Assembly: GCF_025384765.1 (NCBI RefSeq)
Contig: NZ_VHLL01000010.1
Coordinates: forward strand, 1-56,839
DNA: 56,839 nucleotides
Source of the DNA: Methanoculleus formosensis
Lineage (GTDB): Archaea; Halobacteriota; Methanomicrobia; Methanomicrobiales; Methanoculleaceae
Reading direction: 5' to 3'
This document shows, one piece after another, positions 1 to 8,180 of this stretch (positions within the stretch are counted from its first letter, which is position 1; each line of letters begins with the position of its first letter). The notes under the pieces were generated by a model. The model was given only the letters and a program-made list of their open reading frames with translations, did not search any database and was not told the origin of the DNA. The translations under genes were made by a program, and so were the position numbers.

Positions 1-655
1 GTCGGATCTATCCTGATGGACATCAACGAGGAGTGGGTCACCGGCAGAAGGTATTTGACCATGGAGAAGGAATGATCAGGCAAGGAGACGGGGCTCAGGC
101 AAATTACAGAAGATCTGAGACGTTACCCGTTGAGATCGAGGTGATCGCCGGGTTGCCGAGCGATCCTCTCCCGGATCACGGCAACCAGCTGGTTCCCCTT
201 CCGGTGTTTGACCACCCGACCGTAGTCGATGTAGGATTCTCAGCATCGTTTCGCGAGTGCAATGAGATATTGGGGGTTTCCATCAGTTGTGATGCTGATC
301 CGGGCCATCAAGTAGGATACCCAGAGGCGCCCAAAAATCTGGAAGAGAAACCGGGTACAGGCTACATCAGTCCGTTTCCCGGCGTAATGCGCGACCGTCA
401 GTCCATACCGCTCCGGATAACTATGTAGGTCCACCAATCCCCACAGTTCCAGTCGTTGGATTCCCCGCACCGTTTGTTTTTTACGAACGCCCAGAACTCA
501 TCCAGCTCGATCCGGCCGGGGTCGAGGTCCTAGAGGGAGACGGATGTCAGGAGATTCCCCTGCTCACCGGCCAGCCGGTAGTACCGGGCGATCGTGGTCT
601 GATACTGGCCGGTCACTCAGTTAACGCCGCGCATCGAGATCTTCTCTAGAGATTA
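1..655 (-). pseudogene. Decayed IS1-like DDE transposase
   Basis: The reverse strand reads in pieces as an IS1-type transposase. An N-terminal segment contains TIARYYRLAGEQG, followed by GRIELDEFWAFVKNKR (first catalytic Asp) and GDWWTYIVIRSG. After a frameshift near 420 come HYAGKRTDVAC and ISITTDGNPQYLIALAK (second Asp). After another shift near 240 comes YGRVVKHRKGNQLV. Two in-frame stops interrupt the N-terminal part: TGA after MRGVN, and TAG after SVSL. Both are one C-to-T change from the CGA and CAG expected at those places. The gene runs off the left edge, so the C-terminal catalytic Glu is not visible. It is surely inactive. The family call is from motif reading; the exact IS name is unknown. 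Confidence 0.75.
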
Positions 656-671
656 TGTGCAACACAGCGCG

Positions 672-692
672 TTATGAGCCAGCGGCTCATAA
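672..692. repeat. Perfect 9-bp palindrome beside the dead transposase
   Basis: TTATGAGCC, a 3-nt loop AGC, then GGCTCATAA. It lies about 20 nt outside the N-terminal end of the transposase remnant, where a terminal inverted repeat or a transcription-stop hairpin would be expected. No partner repeat is visible because the other end of the element is outside the window. The rest of 656-910 shows no gene I recognise. Confidence 0.5.
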
Positions 693-910
693 ATGAGCAT
701 GAAAACCGGCGATAGCAGGTCTGTATTGGTAATAGCGGTTTACTTTAGCGGATGCTTTGCATACTCCGAGGGTGGTTTCATACTTGTTTTCATATCAGCA
801 TAATAAAAGGGAACCCTATATACACCGCGCCAATGCGGCGACTTGATGCCCCGATCCGGAAGCTGAAAATTAAGTTCGAGTTCCCGGAGGGCCTCAGAAC
901 CTGCGACAAA

Positions 911-920
911 GTTATTTTAA
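911..920 (+). promoter_or_regulatory. Probable TATA box for the methyltransferase
   Basis: GTTATTTTAA, an AT-rich box in GC-richer surroundings, ends 21 nt before the ATG at 942. This is the spacing expected for a leaderless or nearly leaderless archaeal transcript. No Shine-Dalgarno site precedes that ATG, which fits. Confidence 0.4.
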
Positions 921-941
921 TGCTCTTGGTCGATAACGTTT

Positions 942-1622
942 ATGGAATTTTCTTGGGAATCACATTACAAGGGAGGTGGCTCCAGTACGGGCACCCTCAT
1001 CCCGATCGACCTCACCTCTGATTATGCATGGAGGTACAGCATCATGCAGAAGTACGCAGGCGTCATCAATCATGTTGTGGACGTCGGTTGCGGAGACCTG
1101 CTCTTCTGGGTCGGGAGAGATTGCTGCACGTACACAGGCATCGACATTTCCCAGAGCATCATCGAGAAGAATCGATCTACCCACCCTTCGTGGACGTTCC
1201 ATGCGGCATCCGCCGATATGCGCCTACCTGTTTCAGACAATATTGTGCTCTGTTTTGACATGCTGTTCCACATTCTTTCGGATGCTGTCTACGAGAAGAT
1301 CTTGGAGAATCTAGCGCATTACTCGAACCAATGGATTTTTATCTATACATGGTCTGAAAATCCCTGGAATTCATGGCGATCCAGACTCCTAGGTGCTGCA
1401 GTCCGGCTAAAGAAAGGGAGAATCCAGGATGCATGGACCATGCTCGTACAGGGGATGGAGACCGACGGTACGTACCAGAAGTATCGGGACTTCCAAAAAT
1501 ACGTGCCCATACTTGAAACGGCAGGATTCGATCTTATAGCCGTCGAACGTCCTCCAAACAACTCCACCGGAATGTATGTTTTTAAGAAAAGGGTAGTGTC
1601 CCAAGATACAATTGATCATTGA
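942..1622 (+). CDS. Class I SAM-dependent methyltransferase
   Basis: A 226-residue protein. Motif I VVDVGCGDLLFW (about residues 46-57) and the following acidic loop YTGIDIS mark a Rossmann-fold S-adenosylmethionine binder. The later segment DNIVLCFDMLFHIL resembles motif IV/post-motif IV. It has no signal peptide or membrane segment, so it is cytoplasmic. The substrate cannot be read from sequence. As the first gene of a glycan cluster it probably methylates a sugar or lipid-linked saccharide, which is inference from context. Base composition is AT-richer than the core genes further right, as for the next two genes, suggesting acquisition by transfer. The ATG at 942 is favoured because a TATA-like box sits at the right distance and the first conserved motif follows by about 45 residues. 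Confidence 0.75.
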   Translation: MEFSWESHYKGGGSSTGTLIPIDLTSDYAWRYSIMQKYAGVINHVVDVGCGDLLFWVGRDCCTYTGIDISQSIIEKNRSTHPSWTFHAASADMRLPVSDNIVLCFDMLFHILSDAVYEKILENLAHYSNQWIFIYTWSENPWNSWRSRLLGAAVRLKKGRIQDAWTMLVQGMETDGTYQKYRDFQKYVPILETAGFDLIAVERPPNNSTGMYVFKKRVVSQDTIDH

Positions 1623-1722
1623 TTTCAGAGGATCCAACTGGATAACGTTAAGCAACAATTCGCGTTCATGACAATATAGCAATTAAATGGCCAAAAAGAA
1701 AAATTGCACGGGAAGAGGATTA

Positions 1723-2952
1723 ATGAAAATACTCACAATAACTACGTGGGATTCGGCTGGGGAGCAATTTAACGGCTACCAAATCCACAAAGTACTGAAC
1801 CAGATTGGACATAAATCTGACATGTCAGTAATGATAAAACAATCCCACAATGAAGGCATTCACACATTAGGAAACGTGTTAACAAGGCTTTACGATAAAA
1901 CATTTGCAGCACTTCTTGAATCCCTATTAGGACTGCGCTCTATCCTTCCAATATCTGGATCGACCGTATTCCTTAAGAAATACTACCATGATGCAGACCT
2001 GATTCACTTACAAATTATACATGGGAATTCATTCTTTAGTATTTTAAACATTCCCTTGATGAGCAGAAGACATAAGGTGGTTTGGACAATCCACGACCCA
2101 TGGATGATGACAGGGCACTGCATATATCCACTTGGTTGTGAACGATGGAAATATGGATGTGGGGACTGTCAAAAGTTTGAAATCCCTTTTCGAGTTCGAC
2201 ATGACAGTACTGCCCTGATGTGGAGAATAAAATGTTGGATAATGCATCGTTCAGATGTCACATTAATTGTCGCCTCAAAATGGATGTATGATAATATACG
2301 CGCGAGCCCGATACTCTCGCATTTGCCATGCCATATAATCCCCTTAGGGATCGACTTAGATAAATTTAGACAGATAGATCGTAAAAAATGTCGAGAAGAA
2401 TTCGGTATACCTGATGATGCTGATGTTCTGGCATTCCGATTCAAAGGTACTGATGATCATATTAAAGGGTGGAATTTCATAAAAGAAGCGTTAATATCTA
2501 TAAATCCTGAAAAACCAACATACCTTTTGATTTTTGACGGAAAAGGAGCTTTAGATATTCTAAAAGAGAAATACAACGTTATCGAGTTAGGATGGTCTAA
2601 AGATCTTGCGACAGTCATTCATGCACTCAACGCTGCCGATATCTTTCTGATGCCATCTACTGCCGAGGCATTTGGAATGATGGCAGTTGAATCGATGGCT
2701 TGTGGAACTCCTGTCATCGTTTTCGATGGGACCGCCCTACCCGACGTTATCCATGCACCAGAAGGAGGGATTTCAGTCCCGGCCAGGGACTCCAAAGCTT
2801 TGGCGGATGCGATTACTGGGTTGTTAAAGGATGAGCAAAGATACGCCCAATTGGTCGAAAATGGATTACGTATTGTTCGGGAAGAATACAGTCTTGAAAA
2901 ATACATCCAAAGACATATAGAATTGTACAAATCAATTTTATGCGAGGAATAA
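1723..2952 (+). CDS. GT4-family glycosyltransferase
   Basis: A 409-residue retaining glycosyltransferase of GT-B fold. The N-terminal domain opens with MKILTITTWDSAGEQFNGY. The C-terminal nucleotide-sugar domain has the family signature PSTAEAFGMMAVESMACG, with the E-x7-E pair, followed by TPVIVFDGTALPDVI. The start at 1723 is chosen over an in-frame ATG at 1687 because GGAAGAGGA lies 5 nt upstream and the Rossmann strand begins immediately. The gene is strikingly AT-rich compared with the rest of the window. It ends 6 nt before the reductase gene, so they are probably co-transcribed. Donor and acceptor sugars are unknown. Confidence 0.85.
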   Translation: MKILTITTWDSAGEQFNGYQIHKVLNQIGHKSDMSVMIKQSHNEGIHTLGNVLTRLYDKTFAALLESLLGLRSILPISGSTVFLKKYYHDADLIHLQIIHGNSFFSILNIPLMSRRHKVVWTIHDPWMMTGHCIYPLGCERWKYGCGDCQKFEIPFRVRHDSTALMWRIKCWIMHRSDVTLIVASKWMYDNIRASPILSHLPCHIIPLGIDLDKFRQIDRKKCREEFGIPDDADVLAFRFKGTDDHIKGWNFIKEALISINPEKPTYLLIFDGKGALDILKEKYNVIELGWSKDLATVIHALNAADIFLMPSTAEAFGMMAVESMACGTPVIVFDGTALPDVIHAPEGGISVPARDSKALADAITGLLKDEQRYAQLVENGLRIVREEYSLEKYIQRHIELYKSILCEE

Positions 2953-2958
2953 AGCATT

Positions 2959-3849
2959 ATGGAATTACTGCTTTTAGGTGCCACAGGCATGTTAGGCCAT
3001 AAGTTGCTACAGATACTATCAGGACAGTTCTCTGTAGTAGGGACCATCCGGGGGGATGTAGCAAAACATTTGAATCACCCTATATTGAAGCCCGATCTCC
3101 TGAAAGGACATGTCAATGCAGACAACATCTCCACTGTTGAAAAAACGATTATAGAGTGTAAACCCGATGTCGTCATCAACTGCATCGGCATCGTCAAACA
3201 ATTGCCGGCCGCCCACGATCCCCTCTCAAGCATTGCCATCAATGCGCTCTTCCCGCATCAACTTGCTCAGATCTGCCGCAAAAGAGGTGCCCGGCTGATC
3301 CATATCAGCACGGACTGCGTCTTTTCCGGCAAGAAGGGGAACTACAAAGAGAACGATTTTGCCGACGCCGACGACCTGTATGGTCGAACCAAGTACCTTG
3401 GTGAGGTCGACTACGAAAATGCCCTCACTCTTCGAACATCCATCATTGGCCGCGAACTTAGTACCAATCACGGTCTGATTGAGTGGTTCCTGCGTCAGGA
3501 AGGAAGAACGGTCAGCGGCTATACAAATGCTATCTTCAGCGGCTTAACGACGAACGCTCTTTCGGATGTCATTGCCACTGTCATTACGGATTATCCAGGG
3601 ATGCGCGGAGTCTGGCATATCGCATCCGAACCAATCAGCAAATACGAGTTGCTCAAACTGGTCAAAATGATCTATAATCTCGATATTGAGATTCAACCGG
3701 AGAATTCAGTTGTGATCGATCGCAGTCTGAATGGAAGCAAGTTACGAGAGAATACGAGTATTATAATCCCCTCCTGGCAAACAATGATCGAGCAGATGCA
3801 CCGGGATCCGACACCATATGGAGCTACGAGGTCAAAGAATGCTAACTGA
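2959..3849 (+). CDS. RmlD-family nucleotide-sugar reductase (SDR)
   Basis: A 296-residue short-chain dehydrogenase of the dTDP-4-dehydrorhamnose reductase type. The NAD(P)-binding loop is GATGMLGHKLLQ at the N-terminus. The strand-4 region reads VVINCIGIVKQLPAA, the catalytic Ser/Thr region HISTDCVFSGKKG, and YGRTKYLGE supplies the YxxxK pair. It overlaps the next gene by 11 nt. The two genes that follow are an inverting UDP-GlcNAc 4,6-dehydratase and an FnlC-type 2-epimerase. That makes this the likely C4 reductase in a route to UDP-L-FucNAc, UDP-L-RhaNAc or UDP-L-QuiNAc. It lacks the C-terminal cupin domain of CapF/WbjC, so it looks more like the stand-alone reductase WbvR. The exact product is inference. 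Confidence 0.8.
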   Translation: MELLLLGATGMLGHKLLQILSGQFSVVGTIRGDVAKHLNHPILKPDLLKGHVNADNISTVEKTIIECKPDVVINCIGIVKQLPAAHDPLSSIAINALFPHQLAQICRKRGARLIHISTDCVFSGKKGNYKENDFADADDLYGRTKYLGEVDYENALTLRTSIIGRELSTNHGLIEWFLRQEGRTVSGYTNAIFSGLTTNALSDVIATVITDYPGMRGVWHIASEPISKYELLKLVKMIYNLDIEIQPENSVVIDRSLNGSKLRENTSIIIPSWQTMIEQMHRDPTPYGATRSKNAN

Positions 3850-4897
3850 TAAGACGATACTGGTTACCGGAGGTACGGGGTCGCTTGGTAAGGTTCTGAT
3901 AAAGCGATTACTCTCCGGAGAGATGGGCTGCCCAAAAAAAATCATCGTATTCTCGCGCGATGAGGCAAAGCAGCATTTCATGCGGATGGATTACCTCAAT
4001 CGCACGACGGCTACCGACGAGGTCATCTACAACAACTTCAAACGCATGCTCGAGTTCCGCATCGGGGATGTCAGGGACTTCCACAGCATAAGCAGGGCTC
4101 TGCGGGGGGTGGATTTCGTCTTTAATACCGCTGCATTAAAGCAGGTTCCTTCCTGTGAATACTTCCCCTTTGAAGCTGTATTGACAAATATCACCGGGCC
4201 GGAAAATATCGTCAGGGCAATACGGGAGCAGAACCTTCCCATCGACACCGTCGTTGGCATCTCCACGGACAAAGCCTGTAAACCCGTCAACGTCATGGGC
4301 ATGACAAAGGCGATCCAGGAGCGCATATTCATTCAGGCGAACCTTGATTGTCAGAACACACGCTTCATCTGTGTCCGATACGGCAATGTGCTCGCATCTC
4401 GCGGCTCGGTGATCCCGCTCTTCCACGACCAGATCCTCAACGGCGGCCCAGTTACCATTACTACAACAGACATGACGCGTTTCCTACTCAGTCTGGATCA
4501 GGCAGTCGACACGATCTTCGAGGCGGTAAAGTATGCACATCGCGGTGAAACCTACATCCCCCGCGTTCCCTCGGCAAAGGTGACCGATATTGCTGCCTCT
4601 CTTATTGGAGACCGTCCCATCGGGATGGTCACCACAGGCATCAGGCCTGGAGAAAAAATCCATGAAATTCTCGTCTCTGAAGAAGAGGCGCATCGTACCA
4701 TACCTCGTGGCGACTACTACGCCATTCAGCCGATTTTACCTGAAATCCGTAGAGAGGCCGACTCCGGGCCGACTATCGGTAAAGAATACAGTTCGGCCGA
4801 CAATCTGATGACACCGGAAGAACTGCACGGTGAACTGCACCGTCACGGGCTTCTCCTTGAGGATCTGGAATCGAATCAGGGTGAGTTGCTCAGATGA
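3839..4897 (+). CDS. UDP-GlcNAc 4,6-dehydratase/5-epimerase (FnlA/WbjB/CapE type)
   Basis: A 352-residue extended SDR of the polysaccharide-biosynthesis (CapD/FlaA1-like) family. The glycine-rich loop is VTGGTGSLGKVLIKRLL, followed by FSRDEAKQHFMRMDY and FRIGDVRD. The segment VFNTAALKQVPSCE and the catalytic stretch GISTDKACKPVNVMGMTK follow. The usual YxxxK is replaced by MxxxK (M-G-M-T-K), the known signature of inverting dehydratase-epimerases such as WbjB and CapE. The start at 3839 is preferred to an in-frame ATG at 3818 because the protein family begins right before DKTILVTGG. It overlaps both neighbours (11 nt upstream, ATGA downstream), so the three genes are translated together. Predicted reaction: UDP-GlcNAc to a 4-keto-6-deoxy L-sugar nucleotide. 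Confidence 0.85.
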   Translation: MLTDKTILVTGGTGSLGKVLIKRLLSGEMGCPKKIIVFSRDEAKQHFMRMDYLNRTTATDEVIYNNFKRMLEFRIGDVRDFHSISRALRGVDFVFNTAALKQVPSCEYFPFEAVLTNITGPENIVRAIREQNLPIDTVVGISTDKACKPVNVMGMTKAIQERIFIQANLDCQNTRFICVRYGNVLASRGSVIPLFHDQILNGGPVTITTTDMTRFLLSLDQAVDTIFEAVKYAHRGETYIPRVPSAKVTDIAASLIGDRPIGMVTTGIRPGEKIHEILVSEEEAHRTIPRGDYYAIQPILPEIRREADSGPTIGKEYSSADNLMTPEELHGELHRHGLLLEDLESNQGELLR

Positions 4898-5991
4898 AAG
4901 TAATGACTGTTCTGGGCACCCGGCCCGAGATCATCCGCCTGAGCCGGATTATCCCGAAGCTGGACCAACTCTGTGAGCATATCCTGGTTCACACCGGGCA
5001 GAATTTCGATCCGAATTTGAGCGAGATCTTCTTTGAAGAACTCGGAATTCGATCTCCAGATTATTTCCTGGGCATCCAGGGGAGATCGTTCGGCGACCAG
5101 ATCGGCCAGATAATCCGCACTTCCGAAGAGATCATGCGGTCTGAGCAACCAGACCGACTGCTCATCCTCGGTGATACAAACAGCAGTCTCTCAGCAATCG
5201 TAGCAAAGCGAATGGGGATCCCGGTTTACCACATGGAGGCAGGGAACCGATGCTATGATGATCGGGTTCCTGAAGAGGTCAATCGGCGGATCATCGACCA
5301 CTCCAGCGACGTTCTACTCCCATACACCGAACGAAGCCGGGCAAACCTCGTGCGTGAAGGCATTGCGGGCGAACGAATTTATGTGACGGGAAACCCGATC
5401 AATGAAGTACTACAATACTATCAACCTTCTATCGATGCATCTGATGCCCTCGAACGACTGCACCTGAAACCCAGCGAATATTTTCTGGTTACCATGCACC
5501 GGGCCGAGAACGTCGACACAGAGTCACGCCTCTCTGCGTTGATAGCAGCGCTGGAAAGGCTCCACCAGATTTATGAAATACCCCTCATCTGCAGCCTCCA
5601 CCCCCGTACGCGGGACACAATGAAGCGGTTCGGATTACAAGAGCATATCTCTCCAGGCATACAGTTCCACGATCCTTTCGGCCTCTTCGATTTCATCAGG
5701 CTCGAGCAGAACGCCCGTTGCGTACTGAGTGACAGCGGCACTGTTCAGGAGGAGTGTTGCATCTTCCACGTCCCCAATGTAACCATCCGTGACGTGACCG
5801 AACGGCCCGAAACAATCGAATGCGGCAGTAATATTCTGAGCGGAGCGGAGTGCGAAACGATTGTGCGCGCAGTCGAATGTGTGCTGTCGCAGGATCCCGA
5901 CTGGGAAGTGCCGGGGGAATATATGGCGCGAGGAGTCAGCGATAAAATTGCAAAGATCATTTTGGGTTATGGCCCGGAAAGAAGGAGATGA
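4894..5991 (+). CDS. UDP-sugar 2-epimerase, FnlC/WbjD/CapG type
   Basis: A 365-residue member of the non-hydrolysing UDP-GlcNAc 2-epimerase family. It begins MKVMTVLGTRPEIIRLSRI and carries HTGQNFDPNLSEIFFEELG. The segment YHMEAGNRCYDDRVPEE, with N-R-C-Y after the Gly, is characteristic of the FnlC/WbjD branch; WecB has G-L-R-S there (see 14944-16035). Further family motifs are TMHRAENVD, SLHPRTR and SDSGTVQEECC. The start overlaps the dehydratase stop as ATGA. Its predicted job is the last step, C2 epimerisation of the 6-deoxy L-sugar nucleotide made by the two genes before it. The family is certain; the exact substrate is inference. Confidence 0.85.
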   Translation: MKVMTVLGTRPEIIRLSRIIPKLDQLCEHILVHTGQNFDPNLSEIFFEELGIRSPDYFLGIQGRSFGDQIGQIIRTSEEIMRSEQPDRLLILGDTNSSLSAIVAKRMGIPVYHMEAGNRCYDDRVPEEVNRRIIDHSSDVLLPYTERSRANLVREGIAGERIYVTGNPINEVLQYYQPSIDASDALERLHLKPSEYFLVTMHRAENVDTESRLSALIAALERLHQIYEIPLICSLHPRTRDTMKRFGLQEHISPGIQFHDPFGLFDFIRLEQNARCVLSDSGTVQEECCIFHVPNVTIRDVTERPETIECGSNILSGAECETIVRAVECVLSQDPDWEVPGEYMARGVSDKIAKIILGYGPERRR

Positions 5992-6022
5992 CTCACACAT
6001 CAGTAAGGGACGTGCGAATCTT

Positions 6023-7219
6023 ATGAAATTTGCCCTTGTTTCCCTTGGTTTACCTCCGTCCCAGTCCGGACAGTCGCTGGTGCTGTACCACCTGCTCAAG
6101 GACTTCAAGCCAGATCAATATTGCCTGATCACGCAAAAGAACTTCCACCTCTACGGCAGTCAGGGAAACGGTTCATCCCGCCTGCCCGGCAGGTACCACT
6201 ACATCAATCCCGACTACCAGATAATCCGCGGGATGCTCAGCTTTGCATCAGCCGCACATAGTAAGGGTATCCTCAATATACTCCTGAAGATGCGGATCCA
6301 CCAGTTGAGAACGATAATCCGTCAGGAAAAGTGTGAGGCCGTAGTCGCATGCACTGGGGACCTTTTCGACCCCCCCGCGGCATATCAGGTGAGCAAGTCT
6401 CTTGGAATCCCATACATCCTCTACGCGTTCGACCACTACTCCCATCAGTGGATGTCTCCTCTCCTGCATGATTTTGCTCTAAAACATGAACGGCAACTCA
6501 TTCCTGGCGCAGCAGAAGTCATCGTGCCTAACGAGTTCCTCCATCAGGAGTACCGCCGGGCATATGGGGTTGAGGCGACGGTGCTGCACAATCCCTGTGA
6601 TCTCTCCCAGTACAGGGCAGATCAGGGCTTTGATGGAACCGAGAGGAAAAGAGAGACAACGATACTCTACACAGGGGCAATCTATGAAGCACACTACGAC
6701 GCCTTCCAAAATCTAGTCCGGGCCCTCCGCTCCCTCGACAGGCCGGAGGTCCGCCTCCATATCTACACACCGCAATCGGAATCTAAGTTGAGAGTGAATG
6801 GCATATCTGGAGGTTTCATCACATACCATAAGAACCAGCCGATATTCACGATGCCCGAGATTCAACAGAAGGCTGATATGTTATTCCTCCCACTCGCGTT
6901 CAACTCACCCTATCCGGAGATCGTGAAGACGGCATCGCCGGGAAAGATGGGCGAGCTTCTGGCTGCAAGACGTCCCGTGCTGGTGCATGCACCTGCTGAC
7001 TCCTTCGTCTCGTGGTATTTTAAACAGCACTCATGCGGTCTGGTGGTCGCTGAGAACGATCCTGCCGAACTTGCAAAAGGGATCGAGGCGCTTATTGAGG
7101 ATGGGGATCTCCGGCGAAATTTAAGCAAGGCCGCATATGCCCGCGCAAAAGAGGATTTTGATGATATAACCATCAAGAGAAAATTTACCAACCTACTAGC
7201 AGCTCAGTGTACCGGGTGA
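6023..7219 (+). CDS. GT4-like glycosyltransferase
   Basis: A 398-residue GT-B glycosyltransferase. The N-terminus, MKFALVSLGLPPSQSGQS, is the glycine/serine-rich acceptor-domain loop. The middle has VIVPNEFLHQEYRRAYG and TTILYTGAIYEAHYD, the linker to the C-terminal domain. The C-terminal domain has KTASPGKMGELLAARRPVLV rather than the classic E-x7-E, so it is a divergent GT4 member. The start at 6023 is chosen because AAGGGA lies about 10 nt upstream and the core fold begins there; in-frame upstream codons would overlap the epimerase gene. It forms part of the same plus-strand run as the deoxysugar genes. Its sugar specificity is unknown. Confidence 0.75.
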   Translation: MKFALVSLGLPPSQSGQSLVLYHLLKDFKPDQYCLITQKNFHLYGSQGNGSSRLPGRYHYINPDYQIIRGMLSFASAAHSKGILNILLKMRIHQLRTIIRQEKCEAVVACTGDLFDPPAAYQVSKSLGIPYILYAFDHYSHQWMSPLLHDFALKHERQLIPGAAEVIVPNEFLHQEYRRAYGVEATVLHNPCDLSQYRADQGFDGTERKRETTILYTGAIYEAHYDAFQNLVRALRSLDRPEVRLHIYTPQSESKLRVNGISGGFITYHKNQPIFTMPEIQQKADMLFLPLAFNSPYPEIVKTASPGKMGELLAARRPVLVHAPADSFVSWYFKQHSCGLVVAENDPAELAKGIEALIEDGDLRRNLSKAAYARAKEDFDDITIKRKFTNLLAAQCTG

Positions 7220-7223
7220 TAGA

Positions 7224-7925
7224 GTGGATTACAGCGACATATACCAAAACGGCGAATACCTCCGGAGGAACCCCACATGGGACGTAGAGGATTCTCCCTG
7301 GAAGGCCAAGCAGATCCTGCGAATTCTCCAAGAACTCGACGTCCATGCACATACTATCGGCGAAGTCGGTTGTGGAGCGGGCGAGATACTGGTCAATCTG
7401 CAGAGAGCAATGAGCGAGGACTGTGTTTTCCAGGGCTACGACATCTCGCCTCAAGCGATCGAACTATGCAGGCAAAAATCAAATGAAAGGTTACATTTCA
7501 TCCAGGGCGACCTACTCAAGGAGGCGGATATTCATTGGGATCTCCTCCTTGCCATTGACGTGGTCGAGCATGTCGAGGACTATCTTGGATTCATGCGAGC
7601 AGTTAAGGACAAGGCAACATACAAGGTATTTCACATCCCGCTGGAACTTTTCGTCCTTTCGGCACTTCATTCAGGGTTTTTACGGAAACAACGGCAGAAC
7701 AGTGGCCACCTGCATTACTTTACGAAAGACATACTCTTGCAGGTCTTCGATGATCTTGACTATGATGTTCTCGATGCTCGCTACACGCCGGGCTTTCTGG
7801 TTTCACGCGGACATGGGTGGAAAGACGATCTTCTCCACATACCGAGGCGGATTTGTTTCCCTCTCCACAAAGACCTGACTGTGAGGATATTCGGCGGATA
7901 CTCCCTGCTGGTGCTGGCACGGTAG
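7224..7925 (+). CDS. Class I SAM-dependent methyltransferase
   Basis: A 233-residue protein starting with GTG 4 nt after the previous stop, so it is in the same transcript. Motif I is IGEVGCGAGEILVNLQ and the ribose-binding acidic region FQGYDISPQAIELC. Motif IV is LLLAIDVVEHVEDYLGF, the D-V-x-E-H signature of UbiE/Methyltransf_11/23-type enzymes. No membrane segment is visible. The probable substrate is a sugar or lipid-linked glycan, given that glycosyltransferases lie on both sides. This is context-based. It is unrelated in sequence detail to the methyltransferase at 942. Confidence 0.75.
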   Translation: MDYSDIYQNGEYLRRNPTWDVEDSPWKAKQILRILQELDVHAHTIGEVGCGAGEILVNLQRAMSEDCVFQGYDISPQAIELCRQKSNERLHFIQGDLLKEADIHWDLLLAIDVVEHVEDYLGFMRAVKDKATYKVFHIPLELFVLSALHSGFLRKQRQNSGHLHYFTKDILLQVFDDLDYDVLDARYTPGFLVSRGHGWKDDLLHIPRRICFPLHKDLTVRIFGGYSLLVLAR

Positions 7926-8058
7926 GGACAGCCGGGCCTCCGAACGGCAGCATCTGCACAAGACCAGGTGCGACAGATATTCCGCTGAACGCCGGTCGGA
8001 TCCTGGCATCCGGCATCAGCCGACGGATCAAACAGATATTATTATGCCTCAATCAATC

Positions 8059-8069
8059 CTATAAATACC
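8059..8069 (+). promoter_or_regulatory. TATA box in the gap before the next glycosyltransferase
   Basis: CTATAAATACC is a near-consensus archaeal TATA box in the 255-nt gap after the methyltransferase gene. It implies a new transcription unit for the glycosyltransferase that follows, with a leader of roughly 90 nt if the ATG at 8181 is the start. Confidence 0.55.
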
Positions 8070-8180
8070 CAGTCAAGAGCATATTTTACAACAAAATAAA
8101 GAGTCAACTTGATAAAGATCGGTAATCCGGCATTTGTATCCGATGAACTCGATGAAGCCCAGCACTTGCGGATAGATAGC

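Noticed and set aside
752-1021. An 89-codon frame before the first methyltransferase
   Set aside because: No motif or ribosome binding site, overlaps the real start region and promoter box.
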